A stretch of DNA of 30,952 nucleotides from UM-FILTER-37-12 sp964344965 (GTDB lineage Bacteria; Patescibacteriota; Patescibacteriia; Magasanikbacterales; UBA922), in contig CAYFPJ010000016.1 in the NCBI GenBank assembly GCA_964344965.1, positions 1 to 30,952 on the forward strand. Reading direction: 5' to 3'. The notes under the pieces are model-generated. The model saw only the letters and a program-made list of their open reading frames with translations. It ran no database searches and was not told the origin of the DNA. This document shows positions 15,283 to 22,024 of this stretch, piece after piece. Each line of letters starts with the position of its first letter. Positions within the stretch are counted from its first letter, which is position 1. Made by a program: the position numbers and the translations under genes.

Positions 15283-15364
15283 TGTCATCCTGAGCGCAGC
15301 GAAGGATCTTTCTTGTAGAGAATGTCTCCCTTGCTAAAGATCCTTCGCTGCGCTCAGGATGACA
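15283..15364. repeat. 29-bp perfect inverted repeat between convergent genes
   Basis: The arms 15283-15311 and 15336-15364 are exact reverse complements over 29 bp, with a 24-nt loop. The core word CTGAGCGCAGCGAAGGATC belongs to a repeat type I know from many unrelated environmental bacteria. The right arm ends one base before the stop codon of the minus-strand ATP-grasp gene. Confidence 0.9.
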
Positions 15365-15365
15365 A

Positions 15366-17408
15366 TTATAGACAATTCAAACGACGAATCTCCACTACTT
15401 GCGCTTCTTTTGCAAGTTTTTTTGTCTCATTTTTTTCTCCACTTTCATTTTTTTCAATCCATTTTTGGTCTATCAAATTTTTATTTTCATCAAGTATTTC
15501 TATCACTCCTTCGCGTACCCCGTGGTTGTATAGTCCGTCAATGTTCCATTTGTAAGAATGAACATATTCAATATTATCTAGTTTATTACCCATTCGGCTA
15601 TCGCTCAGGCCAGGCTTTTCTACTTTATACTTTATACTTTTTACTAACAAAATATGATCAGGATTACTAAATTTTTTGGAAGCCAAAATAGTGATCACGT
15701 CTCCGGGCTGGATATTTTTTAGCTCAACGCTGTGAGTATTCTTTTCATCTACGAGGACTTTGACATTGGTATTTTCTGCAGTCCGCATCTTTGCCAATAT
15801 TTTTCTAAGTGGATTTTTTATATTTGGGAATTTAAGATATTTTTTTAAACATTTATTTTTTATAGATTTCAGCTCGGCGTCAAGAACATGATAGACAAGA
15901 CCAGAGCAATCTACACCCAGATTGTGGTCAACAAGAAATTTTTTTAATTCTTCTTCTGGTAGTTTGTTGACTTTCTTTTTTTCTCTGAGACCAATTATTG
16001 TTGCCTCATTTACAATGTCTTCTGGGCTACCTTTACCAATCGTAACACTCAACCCGGCCCGCACCTTGTTTCTCTTATTGTTGAAATATGGAGTTGGGAT
16101 TTGGACTTTTTGAAAGGGAAGGTTTAGGTAATTATTAATCACTTCTATCGCTGATACTGATAATTGTTTAATTGTTAAATTGTTAAATTGTTTAAGTGAT
16201 AAAGTGTTTTTTATTTTCTCACCCAAATCATTGAATTCATTGTGATTCGTCATGATTGACTTGTTACTTTGGATACGAAGTAATTCCGATCCTGGTCTAG
16301 TGTTCTCATATCGTATTGTTTTGAGGTTTTGTAACTTGGTAATTTGTTCCATGTTCCATGTTCCATGTTCCATGTTCCGCAAAATAATCTGAGCACCAAT
16401 ATCGATCTTTTTTAGTTCTTTAACTTCTTTATCAACATCCAGCAAGGAAGCTAAGTGAGCCTCAAAGATATTGATCGTCGATCTTCGATCTTCGATCGTC
16501 GACTGAAGCTGTGATTCATAAGTACTAGAGGCGGGCTGTCTAGCATTGATCTCAATCAAGAATAGTTTGCCAGTTTTTTCTTCTACTACCACGTCAATTC
16601 CAAACAAACCTCTCCAACCGTCAGCTCTCATTTTTTTACCGATCTTATCTACCATTTCTGTCCATTGTTTTTTTTGACCTTCAGTTAGGATTTTGTCAGC
16701 AAGCCCCCAATCATTTCCAATAGTAGCAAACTTGTTGTCTGTAAAAGGGTCTAAGCCAGTAATCTGATAACTGATATTTCCTACAAGAGTTTTATTTTTT
16801 GTGACTACATTGTTGCTTGTAAATATTGGTCCTTCAATATACTCAGTAATTCTTGCTGGCCTGTCTGGGAATTTTTGTTTTATTTCAGACAATTTATTTT
16901 CATCATCAATCAGTATTGTGCCTGATCCGGTATGCGCTCTGTTGAATTGTAATATAAAAGGTTTATCTTTCCACTCTATATCTTTACAATCTTTAATCTC
17001 ATGGGGTGGTAAGAGAGAAGTAAGATTATCGAGCCATTCCACTTGAGAAATTTTCTCTTCTATTTTATTAGCCAATTCAGATTTTGGATTCAATAAATTC
17101 CATTTATTTTCTTCACAGATTCTTTCTATTTTTTTTGTAGATTTGAATACCAAAATATTAGGTTCTTTGATTTTATCAATGAATTTTTTTGTCTCTTCGT
17201 GTTGCATTAATTGCCAGGTATCCAATTGTTCATCCTCATTGATAAGCAAAACATTTTTTTTGTTTTCAGATACTTGTTTGGCAAAATTAGTAAAATTTGA
17301 GATAATAAAATAGTTCTCTGTATTAGCAGGAATTCCCAAAGCACGCTCTATATCACGGGTGATGTAGATGACGGGCGATTGCTGTAGTTCCTTTGTAAGT
17401 TCATTCAT
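15366..17408 (-). CDS. ATP-grasp ligase fused to an NlpC/P60-like cysteine peptidase domain
   Basis: From the ATG at 17408 the product has 680 residues. An ATP-grasp domain covers about 80-320: KPFILQFNRAHTGSGTILI, the EYIEGP strand, and the metal-binding GIDVVVEE...LFLIEINARQPAS (E285, N287). A C-terminal domain (about 440-640) has GVDCSGLVYHVLD with putative nucleophile C501, then QPGDVITI and DHILLVKSI with candidate His H585, as in NlpC/P60 peptidases. ATP-grasp enzymes form amide bonds with acidic amino acids or peptides; NlpC/P60 enzymes cut them. A joined make-and-cut enzyme acting on a peptide or wall precursor is inference. An ATG at 17495 would add 29 residues, but that stretch is a repeat and holds the promoter. 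Several short-word tracts lie inside the frame. Confidence 0.8.
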   Translation of the reverse strand: MNELTKELQQSPVIYITRDIERALGIPANTENYFIISNFTNFAKQVSENKKNVLLINEDEQLDTWQLMQHEETKKFIDKIKEPNILVFKSTKKIERICEENKWNLLNPKSELANKIEEKISQVEWLDNLTSLLPPHEIKDCKDIEWKDKPFILQFNRAHTGSGTILIDDENKLSEIKQKFPDRPARITEYIEGPIFTSNNVVTKNKTLVGNISYQITGLDPFTDNKFATIGNDWGLADKILTEGQKKQWTEMVDKIGKKMRADGWRGLFGIDVVVEEKTGKLFLIEINARQPASSTYESQLQSTIEDRRSTINIFEAHLASLLDVDKEVKELKKIDIGAQIILRNMEHGTWNMEQITKLQNLKTIRYENTRPGSELLRIQSNKSIMTNHNEFNDLGEKIKNTLSLKQFNNLTIKQLSVSAIEVINNYLNLPFQKVQIPTPYFNNKRNKVRAGLSVTIGKGSPEDIVNEATIIGLREKKKVNKLPEEELKKFLVDHNLGVDCSGLVYHVLDAELKSIKNKCLKKYLKFPNIKNPLRKILAKMRTAENTNVKVLVDEKNTHSVELKNIQPGDVITILASKKFSNPDHILLVKSIKYKVEKPGLSDSRMGNKLDNIEYVHSYKWNIDGLYNHGVREGVIEILDENKNLIDQKWIEKNESGEKNETKKLAKEAQVVEIRRLNCL
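15622..15642. repeat. Heptamer tract inside the ATP-grasp gene (ACTTTAT type)
   Basis: Three adjacent 7-bp units: ACTTTAT twice, then ACTTTTT. It lies in frame in the C-terminal part of the ATP-grasp fusion, next to a segment encoding KPGLSDSRMGN that looks like an insertion. Confidence 0.6.
16161..16195. repeat. Octamer tract inside the ATP-grasp gene (AATTGTTA type)
   Basis: About four adjacent 8-bp units of the form AATTGTTA/T, encoding KQFNNLTIKQL on the minus strand. It lies between the ATP-grasp and peptidase-like domains. Confidence 0.6.
16346..16380. repeat. Heptamer tract inside the ATP-grasp gene (GTTCCAT type)
   Basis: Four exact copies of GTTCCAT followed by one variant (GTTCCGC), 35 bp in all. 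On the minus strand it encodes RNMEHGTWNMEQ. Its length is not a multiple of three, so any flanking bases acquired with it must have kept the frame. Confidence 0.85.
16473..16500. repeat. Heptamer tract inside the ATP-grasp gene (GATCNTC type)
   Basis: Four adjacent units: GATCGTC, GATCTTC, GATCTTC, GATCGTC. It encodes TIEDRRSTIN on the minus strand, directly after the ATP-grasp metal-binding motif. The same word occurs at 26062-26087 (atpG) and 29351-29378 (S23 element). Confidence 0.85.
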
Positions 17409-17417
17409 ATCAAGAGG

Positions 17418-17446
17418 ATTATAGCCGAAAAATTGGAAAGAATCAA
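17418..17446 (-). promoter_or_regulatory. Promoter of the ATP-grasp gene, near-leaderless
   Basis: On the minus strand TTGATT (17446-17441) and TATAAT (17423-17418) are 17 bp apart. The predicted start is near 17411, only about 3 nt before the ATG at 17408. This supports the shorter start and a leaderless transcript. Confidence 0.6.
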
Positions 17447-17449
17447 GAA

Positions 17450-17525
17450 TTAGGAATAATGAATTATGATATTGTTTTTTGCTCAATATATTCATAATTC
17501 CTTATTCATAATTCCTTATTCCTAA
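17450..17525. repeat. Inverted repeat between the ATP-grasp gene and the cvpA-like gene
   Basis: The arm 17450-17469 matches the reverse complement of 17506-17525 at 19 of 20 positions. The right side is a 14-bp tandem duplication (TCATAATTCCTTAT at 17492 and 17506). The right arm ends 5 nt before the start at 17531. Confidence 0.85.
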
Positions 17526-17530
17526 ATTTT

Positions 17531-18067
17531 ATGAACCTAGTAGACATCATCCTCCTCATCATTATTGCTGGTTTTGCCATGTTTGGTTTTTGGTTTGGTC
17601 TGATTCACACTTTTGGTTCGCTTCTCGGTACACTACTAGGAGCTTTTATCGCTGGAGGTATTTATCAACCGATGGGGGACTGGCTGATTAGTATTACTGG
17701 TTGGGGAGAAAATATTTCCTATGTGGTGATGTTTACTGTTGCTTTTGTGTTTATAAATCGAATGATTGGTTTTGGGTTTTGGGTGGTGGAGAAGAGTACA
17801 GATATTGTTACCAAGATGCCCTTTATTCAGTCGATGAATAGATTTTTTGGCACACTACTTGGGATTTTTGAAGGGTTAGTTACAGTTGGGCTGGTCCTGC
17901 TTTTCATCGAAGTTTTCCCTCTTTCTCCGATAGTAATGAATGAGATAGAAGAGTCATGGGTCGCTCCAATAGCTGAAAGTACTGCTGGAGTGGTTTGGCC
18001 GCTGATGCCTGAAGCATTAGAATCTATCCAAGAAGGAATTGATGCGATCGAAGACAACCTATTATGA
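17531..18067 (+). CDS. CvpA family membrane protein
   Basis: This 178-residue protein starts MNLVDIILLIIIAGFAMFGF, the typical CvpA opening, with four membrane helices (about 3-24, 27-46, 62-84 and 100-126) and a glycine-rich second helix. The C-terminal 40 residues are acidic and polar. CvpA was first described for colicin V production in E. coli and is linked to envelope integrity; its molecular role is unclear. Its stop codon overlaps the next start (ATGA), showing translational coupling with the methyltransferase gene. Confidence 0.83.
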   Translation: MNLVDIILLIIIAGFAMFGFWFGLIHTFGSLLGTLLGAFIAGGIYQPMGDWLISITGWGENISYVVMFTVAFVFINRMIGFGFWVVEKSTDIVTKMPFIQSMNRFFGTLLGIFEGLVTVGLVLLFIEVFPLSPIVMNEIEESWVAPIAESTAGVVWPLMPEALESIQEGIDAIEDNLL

Positions 18068-18582
18068 TTTTTTTCTTGTCTCTTGGTCTTGTATTACTGT
18101 TCACACTATTTATTTCTTTCATTTCTCTTGCTCCTTGGTTGCCTACTTATGCCAAGGATTTGGAGAGGATTAGGAAAATTGTTGATTTGAGGTCGGGAGA
18201 AAAATTTTGTGAACTAGGATGTGGTAATGGCAGAGTATTGTTTTATCTCGCCAAACATTTTAAAAATAATAAATTTATAGGAGTGGAATTGGCTTTACCA
18301 CTCTTTATTGTTTGTAAGATCAGGGAGTCATTATTGAAATTAGACAATACAGAATTGAAATTCAAAAATCTGTACAAAGAAAATTTGCAAAATATTGATG
18401 TAGTATATGTTTTTGGGATGCGAGACAAGATGGCAGGAAAATTTAGAAAAAAATTGGATAGTGAAATGAAACCAGGATCAAGAGTGATTTCCTATGTCTT
18501 TCCGATCGAGGGTTTGGATCCTGTTCAAGTGGACAGAGGAGGGGAGAAAGATGTTAATATATATACCTATAAATTTTTGTAA
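18064..18582 (+). CDS. Membrane-anchored class I SAM methyltransferase (second FAM173-like copy)
   Basis: The 172-residue protein has an N-terminal membrane helix (2-22), then APWLPTYAKD (23-32), the SAM-binding ELGCGNGRV (50-58), motif II GVEL (73-76), a short FKNLYKENL segment and SRVISYVFPIEG (139-150). The layout equals that of the protein at 2115-2630: same length, same anchor, same PTxxKD-type approach to the SAM motif. The sequence identity is low, so they are divergent paralogues or relatives. It overlaps the cvpA-like gene by 4 bp. The substrate is unknown. Confidence 0.75.
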   Translation: MIFFLSLGLVLLFTLFISFISLAPWLPTYAKDLERIRKIVDLRSGEKFCELGCGNGRVLFYLAKHFKNNKFIGVELALPLFIVCKIRESLLKLDNTELKFKNLYKENLQNIDVVYVFGMRDKMAGKFRKKLDSEMKPGSRVISYVFPIEGLDPVQVDRGGEKDVNIYTYKFL

Positions 18583-18590
18583 TACAAATA

Positions 18591-18658
18591 GTAAATATCT
18601 CTTTATCTCCCTATCTTATTTGGAGAGATAAAAGATAAGGAGATAAAGAGATATTTAC
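18591..18658. repeat. 20-bp perfect inverted repeat (ATCTCT words) before tatD
   Basis: The arms 18591-18610 and 18639-18658 are exact reverse complements over 20 bp, with a 28-nt loop that carries further partial copies of the word. The right arm ends 3 nt before the first possible tatD start at 18662. It shares the word TATCTCT with the repeats at 20010 and 22716. Confidence 0.9.
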
Positions 18659-18685
18659 CTGATGGCGTTTAACTTTATTCCAACT

Positions 18686-19609
18686 ATGCTCATCGACACC
18701 CACTGTCACATCCAATTCAAAGCTTACAAAGATGATCGAGAAGAAGTCTTACAAAGATGCGCAGAAAAAAATTTGATTTTGAACGCAGTCGGCACACAGC
18801 TAACCACCAGCAAACTTGCTATCAAGTTGGCTGAGCAGTATGACTGGGTATATGCTTCTGTTGGACTACACCCAATTCAAGAATATGTCACCAAAGTAGA
18901 AGAAGAGTCCACCAGCTTTCTGTCACGTGGCGAACAATTTGATTACGAGGCTTACAAAGAGTTGACTCTCCATAAAAAAGTAATTGCCATTGGTGAGACT
19001 GGATTGGATAGATTTCATATGCCGGAAGGAATTGATCCAGAGTTGGTGATTGGTAAACAGAGAGAAGTTTTTTTGCAACATGCGAAGTTGGCAGCGGAAG
19101 TGGGGAAGCCTCTTGTTGTGCATGTGAGAGATGCTCATGAGGATATGATAAAAATTCTCCCCCTTTTAGGGGGAGTTAGAGGGGGTTCGTCTCAGCAAGA
19201 TAGTCTTACAAGTAACAACGAACCCCTCCCTAACCCTCCCCTAAAAGGGGAGGGAACTTTCGTCCCTGGTGTAGTCCATTGTTTTACTGGAAATTGGGAG
19301 CAAGCACAAGAATATATCAAACATGGTTTTTATCTTGGATTTACTGGAGTGATCACTTATCCACCAAAGAAGACCAATCCAGGTCCGCAAGAGTGGCTCA
19401 ATGAGGTGGTGGAGAAAATTCCTTTGGATCGGGTGGTGGTTGAGACAGATGCGCCTTATCTTGCTCCCCAGAAATATCGTGGAGGGAGAAGCGAGCCTTG
19501 GATGGTAGAAGAGGTAGTAAGAAGATTTGCCGAGGTAAGAGAGCTTAGTTTTGAAGAAATGACTAATATTACAATAAAAAATAGCAAAAAGCTGTTTAGT
19601 TTGACTTAA
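18686..19609 (+). CDS. tatD: TatD family metal-dependent deoxyribonuclease
   Basis: TatD proteins are cytoplasmic amidohydrolase-fold nucleases. From the ATG at 18686 the product starts MLIDTHCHIQF, the normal family start; an ATG at 18662 would add eight residues. Metal ligands are visible: H6 and H8 in DTHCH, the glutamate in GETGLDRF, His in VVHVRDAH and VVHCFTGN, and Asp in VETDAPYLAP. Between VRDAHEDMIKI and VPGVVHCF there is an extra stretch of about 35 residues (PLLGGVRGGSS...PNPPLKGEG) encoded by a GC-rich palindrome. The frame is kept, so the protein is probably active with a loop insertion. Confidence 0.92.
   Translation: MLIDTHCHIQFKAYKDDREEVLQRCAEKNLILNAVGTQLTTSKLAIKLAEQYDWVYASVGLHPIQEYVTKVEEESTSFLSRGEQFDYEAYKELTLHKKVIAIGETGLDRFHMPEGIDPELVIGKQREVFLQHAKLAAEVGKPLVVHVRDAHEDMIKILPLLGGVRGGSSQQDSLTSNNEPLPNPPLKGEGTFVPGVVHCFTGNWEQAQEYIKHGFYLGFTGVITYPPKKTNPGPQEWLNEVVEKIPLDRVVVETDAPYLAPQKYRGGRSEPWMVEEVVRRFAEVRELSFEEMTNITIKNSKKLFSLT
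19157..19254. repeat. Palindromic insertion (PPLKGEG-type) in frame within tatD
   Basis: The arms at about 19157-19190 and 19218-19254 are near-perfect reverse complements, both carrying a CCCCTTTTAGGGG core and ending in GGGGTTCGT / ACGAACCCC. They flank a 27-nt loop. The translation contains PLPNPPLKGEG, a peptide I know from this dispersed palindrome in many bacteria. Confidence 0.85.
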
Positions 19610-19629
19610 AATTGCTTTATTTCGAAAAA

Positions 19630-19647
19630 ATGGCTAATCTTAGCCAT
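19630..19647. terminator. Hairpin after tatD
   Basis: ATGGCTAA (19630-19637) and TTAGCCAT (19640-19647) form a tight stem. A-residues precede it, so the T-run lies on the minus strand; on the plus strand no T-run follows. It may act as a weak terminator or 3' stabiliser for tatD. Confidence 0.4.
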
Positions 19648-19678
19648 TAGTTATGCACAAAATTAATTAAAAAATCCG

Positions 19679-19707
19679 TTGACAAACCACGAAAAAGCGA
19701 CTATAAT
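19679..19707 (+). promoter_or_regulatory. Perfect consensus promoter of the ATP synthase operon
   Basis: TTGACA (19679-19684), a 17-bp spacer and TATAAT (19702-19707) match the consensus at all 12 positions. The start should be near 19714, about 20 nt before atpZ. The -10 region is flanked by a small dyad (CGAC at 19698-19701 and GTCG at 19711-19714). Confidence 0.92.
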
Positions 19708-19733
19708 ATGGTCGTCTTTTTTTATAGAAAATT

Positions 19734-19991
19734 ATGCCTGTTTCACCAAATAGTTCTCAAGATAGAAAGTATTTGTTGCTTGGACTAAGGATCATTGGTG
19801 ATTTTGGAGCCACCATAGCCGTACCAGTGATTGTATTTGTGATTATTGGTCAAAAATTGGACAGCAAATATGCTGCAGGATGGAAATTCACAGCTCTTGC
19901 TTTCATCTTGGCAGCACTCTTATCTGGCAAGATGATATACAAGAGAGCAAAAGAATATGGTCGGAAGTACGAAGAAATAGATAAGAAGTAA
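19734..19991 (+). CDS. atpZ: AtpZ/AtpI-family ATP synthase assembly protein
   Basis: This 85-residue membrane protein has two helices (about 17-41 and 49-66) with GLRIIGDFGATIAVPVIVFVIIGQKLD and a following glycine/basic turn. The pattern and position match the short AtpZ/AtpI proteins that start many ATP synthase operons and help c-ring assembly or Mg2+ supply. It is the first gene after the consensus promoter and is followed by an inverted repeat and atpB. The start follows an AT-rich leader with no Shine-Dalgarno. Confidence 0.82.
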   Translation: MPVSPNSSQDRKYLLLGLRIIGDFGATIAVPVIVFVIIGQKLDSKYAAGWKFTALAFILAALLSGKMIYKRAKEYGRKYEEIDKK

Positions 19992-20009
19992 TAATTTAGA
20001 AACATGTCT

Positions 20010-20086
20010 TATCCCTTTATCTCTACTTATCTCAATGTATTTTAAAATAATATAGAGATAAATAGATAAATAGAGATATTTTAGAT
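20010..20086. repeat. Imperfect inverted repeat (ATCTCT words) between atpZ and atpB
   Basis: The left side carries iterated TATCTCT-type words, the right side the complementary AGAGATAA-type words, around a central ATTTTAAAAT palindrome (20039-20048). The pairing has gaps. It closely resembles the repeat at 22716-22790, with the same words and the same centre. Confidence 0.75.
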
Positions 20087-20116
20087 GGACATTTCCATTT
20101 TCAAGAAACTTTATTT

Positions 20117-20926
20117 ATGGCCGCAGAAATTCACATTCCAAATTTACCCCCAGATGTGCTGTTTGAGGTTGGTGCTATCAATATCACCAATACGATGATC
20201 AACGCCTGGATTGCTATTGCTATTTTTTTGGTGTTGGGAATTTTTGTGAGCAAAAGTATAAAACTAAAGCCAGGGAAATTACAGAACACGTGTGAGTTCT
20301 TCTTAGAAGGAATCCTTGGATATTTTGATCAGGTGACAGGAGATCGCAAGAAGACTATCAAATTTTTGCCAATAGTGGGTTCGATATTTCTTTTCATACT
20401 CTTATCAAATTGGCTGGGTCTTTTGCCTGGTACTGGAAGTATTACTATTGGGCACGATATGGTCCTTCGTCCTGCTAATACAGATTTGAATCTCACTGTA
20501 GCGATGGCACTTGTCGCTGTAATCAGTTCTCATGTTTATGCTTTTGCAGCAATTGGCATTTTTAGTCATCTAGGGAAATTTGTCCAGATTGGTACTATTT
20601 TCAAAAGCTTTAAGCATTTTAAGAAAGGATTTGGTGCGGGAGCTATTGCAGTGTTTACAGCCATTATCGAGTTTGGGGTAGGACTTATTGAAATTATTTC
20701 TGAGATTGCCAAAGTCGTTTCTCTGTCTCTTCGTTTGTTTGGAAACGTCTTTGCTGGTGAAGTTTTGATTTCTGTGATTAGTGCTCTGGTGGCTGCTCTT
20801 GTTCCGACCCCTTTCATGCTGCTGGAGTTGCTTGTCGGGTTGATTCAGGCTACGGTATTTGCTATGTTGACTATTGTCTATCTGACTGTAGCCACAGCTG
20901 AGCCGCATGGTAGTGAAGAACATTAA
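20117..20926 (+). CDS. atpB: ATP synthase Fo subunit a
   Basis: Subunit a forms the proton half-channels next to the c ring. The 269-residue product has five to six membrane helices, PANTDLNLTVAMAL (119-132) and the essential-arginine motif SLSLRLFGNVFAGE, with R206 as the stator arginine. It ends with a polar GSEEH. Length and motifs are typical. It lies after atpZ and before atpE, with inverted-repeat-bearing gaps on both sides. Confidence 0.96.
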   Translation: MAAEIHIPNLPPDVLFEVGAINITNTMINAWIAIAIFLVLGIFVSKSIKLKPGKLQNTCEFFLEGILGYFDQVTGDRKKTIKFLPIVGSIFLFILLSNWLGLLPGTGSITIGHDMVLRPANTDLNLTVAMALVAVISSHVYAFAAIGIFSHLGKFVQIGTIFKSFKHFKKGFGAGAIAVFTAIIEFGVGLIEIISEIAKVVSLSLRLFGNVFAGEVLISVISALVAALVPTPFMLLELLVGLIQATVFAMLTIVYLTVATAEPHGSEEH

Positions 20927-20935
20927 GGAATACGT

Positions 20936-21010
20936 ATATCCAGATAATCCAGATCAACGGATAAAGCTTAGAGAGTATGCAACATCCGTAAATCTGGATT
21001 ATCCGTATAT
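20936..21010. repeat. Inverted repeat (ATCCAGAT words) between atpB and atpE
   Basis: The arms 20936-20962 and 20984-21010 match at 23 of 27 positions as reverse complements, with a 21-nt loop. The words GATAATCCAGAT and ATCTGGATTATC dominate. It is followed by a second, GC-rich hairpin just before atpE. Confidence 0.85.
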
Positions 21011-21031
21011 CAGGATACTAAATTATTATCA

Positions 21032-21077
21032 GTCAGCCGCGAAGTAAAAAACTTTTTTCCCTTCGAACGGCTCTGAC
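21032..21077 (+). promoter_or_regulatory. GC-rich hairpin in the atpE leader
   Basis: GTCA-GCCG-CGAAG (21032-21044) pairs with CTTCG-CGGC-TGAC (21061-21077) with small AA and TC bulges and a 16-nt A/T loop. It ends 17 nt before the atpE ATG. The c subunit is needed in many copies per complex, so a translation-tuning or mRNA-stability role is plausible, by inference. Confidence 0.6.
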
Positions 21078-21094
21078 GAAGTAACAAAAATTGT

Positions 21095-21325
21095 ATGGAA
21101 TATCTGGCACACGAATCAGTCGTGGTGATGGCAAAAGCTTTCACTATGGCCATCGGTGGTATGTTCCCAGCTCTTGCTATCGGTAAGTTGGTAGCAAAGG
21201 CTATGGAAGCTATCGGACGTAATCCAGAAGCCTCTGGAAAGCTTTTTGTCCCAATGCTTTTGGGAGCTGCTTTTGCTGAAGCTATCGCCATCTACGCTTT
21301 GGTGGTAGTATTTACATTGAAGTAA
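21095..21325 (+). CDS. atpE: ATP synthase Fo subunit c
   Basis: Subunit c forms the rotor ring. The 76-residue product is two membrane helices joined by the polar loop GRNPEASGK (41-49). The ion-binding carboxylate is E62 in AAFAEAIAIYALV. The residues that bind Na+ in sodium-type rings (Gln in helix 1, Ser or Thr after the Glu) are Ile and Ala here, so proton coupling is likely. The usual repeated GxGxG of helix 1 is reduced (IGGMFPALAIGKLVAKA). A large hairpin precedes the gene and another follows it. Confidence 0.95.
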   Translation: MEYLAHESVVVMAKAFTMAIGGMFPALAIGKLVAKAMEAIGRNPEASGKLFVPMLLGAAFAEAIAIYALVVVFTLK

Positions 21326-21335
21326 ATCGACGTAT

Positions 21336-21361
21336 TCCGAGTTAGTATAACCTGGCTCGGA
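21336..21361 (+). promoter_or_regulatory. Hairpin just after atpE
   Basis: TCCGAG (21336-21341) pairs with CTCGGA (21356-21361), loop 14 nt, followed by TTGGTTGGTTTATTT. It could protect the atpE message from 3' decay or slow transcription into atpF. Low certainty. Confidence 0.4.
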
Positions 21362-21391
21362 TTGGTTGGTTTATTTGATAAGTTAAGTATT

Positions 21392-21448
21392 GTTTATTAG
21401 TTTATGGGCTATTGAATTATAAACACATAAACTATTAAACTATTAAAC
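21392..21448. repeat. Inverted repeat (ACTATTAAAC words) between atpE and atpF
   Basis: The arms 21392-21406 and 21426-21440 match at 14 of 15 positions as reverse complements, with a further copy of TATTAAAC at 21441-21448. The array ends 6 nt before the atpF start. Confidence 0.8.
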
Positions 21449-21454
21449 AAACAT

Positions 21455-22018
21455 ATGGCAAACACTAACGAAGCACACAATACAGAAAATACTCACATGG
21501 AAGTAGACTCTCACGGAGATGTTGGCATTGCCGCTTCTCTTGGTTTGAATGGTCAGCTATTTGCATTTCAGCTCGTAAATTTTGCAGTAGTTGCTGTCAT
21601 TATTTGGTTTTTAATTTTGAAACCTTTGACAACTGTCTTAGAAAAAAGAAAAAAAATGATCGACGAGAGTATAGATAATGCTAAAGAAGTGGAGACAAAC
21701 CTGAAGATGAGTGAGCAAAAGTTTCAAGAAAAAATTGACGAAGCCAAAGTAGAATCAAATAAGATTGTTGAAAAAGCTCATGGTGAGGCTAAAGAAATGG
21801 GAGAGAGAATGAAGGACAAAGCTAAGGGAGATATCGAATTGCTAATAGCCCAAGCTAAGAAAAATATTAGAATTGAAAAAGAAGAAGCTCTAGACGAGGT
21901 TCGTAAAGAAGCTGCTAATCTGGTCGCCATGGCAACAGAGAAAATCTTGAATCAGAAAGTAGATAGTGAGAATGATAAGAAGTTGATTGAGGATAGTTTG
22001 AAGAACTTACAAAATTAA
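21455..22018 (+). CDS. atpF: ATP synthase Fo subunit b
   Basis: Subunit b is the peripheral stalk linking Fo to F1. The 187-residue product has an N-terminal polar extension of about 33 residues rich in N, E and H, one membrane helix (about 35-56, FQLVNFAVVAVIIWFLILKP) and a long charged coiled coil (61-185). The extension before the helix is longer than in typical b subunits and would face outside. It lies between inverted repeats on both sides. Confidence 0.94.
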   Translation: MANTNEAHNTENTHMEVDSHGDVGIAASLGLNGQLFAFQLVNFAVVAVIIWFLILKPLTTVLEKRKKMIDESIDNAKEVETNLKMSEQKFQEKIDEAKVESNKIVEKAHGEAKEMGERMKDKAKGDIELLIAQAKKNIRIEKEEALDEVRKEAANLVAMATEKILNQKVDSENDKKLIEDSLKNLQN

Positions 22019-22024
22019 TACAGG

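Noticed and set aside
16346..16500. Tandem words resembling a CRISPR array
   Set aside because: Units are 7 bp and adjacent with no unique spacers, and they lie in a coding frame; no cas genes are present.
17409..17495. Longer start for the ATP-grasp gene
   Set aside because: The 29 extra codons cover a promoter and one repeat arm, and part of the segment resembles the sequence after proS at 8075-8096; the ATG at 17408 follows a -10 box directly.
19651..19659. DnaA-box-like TTATGCACA before the atp operon (and CTATCCACA near 14348)
   Set aside because: Single isolated matches without clustering, AT-rich unwinding region or dnaA/dnaN genes; not an origin.
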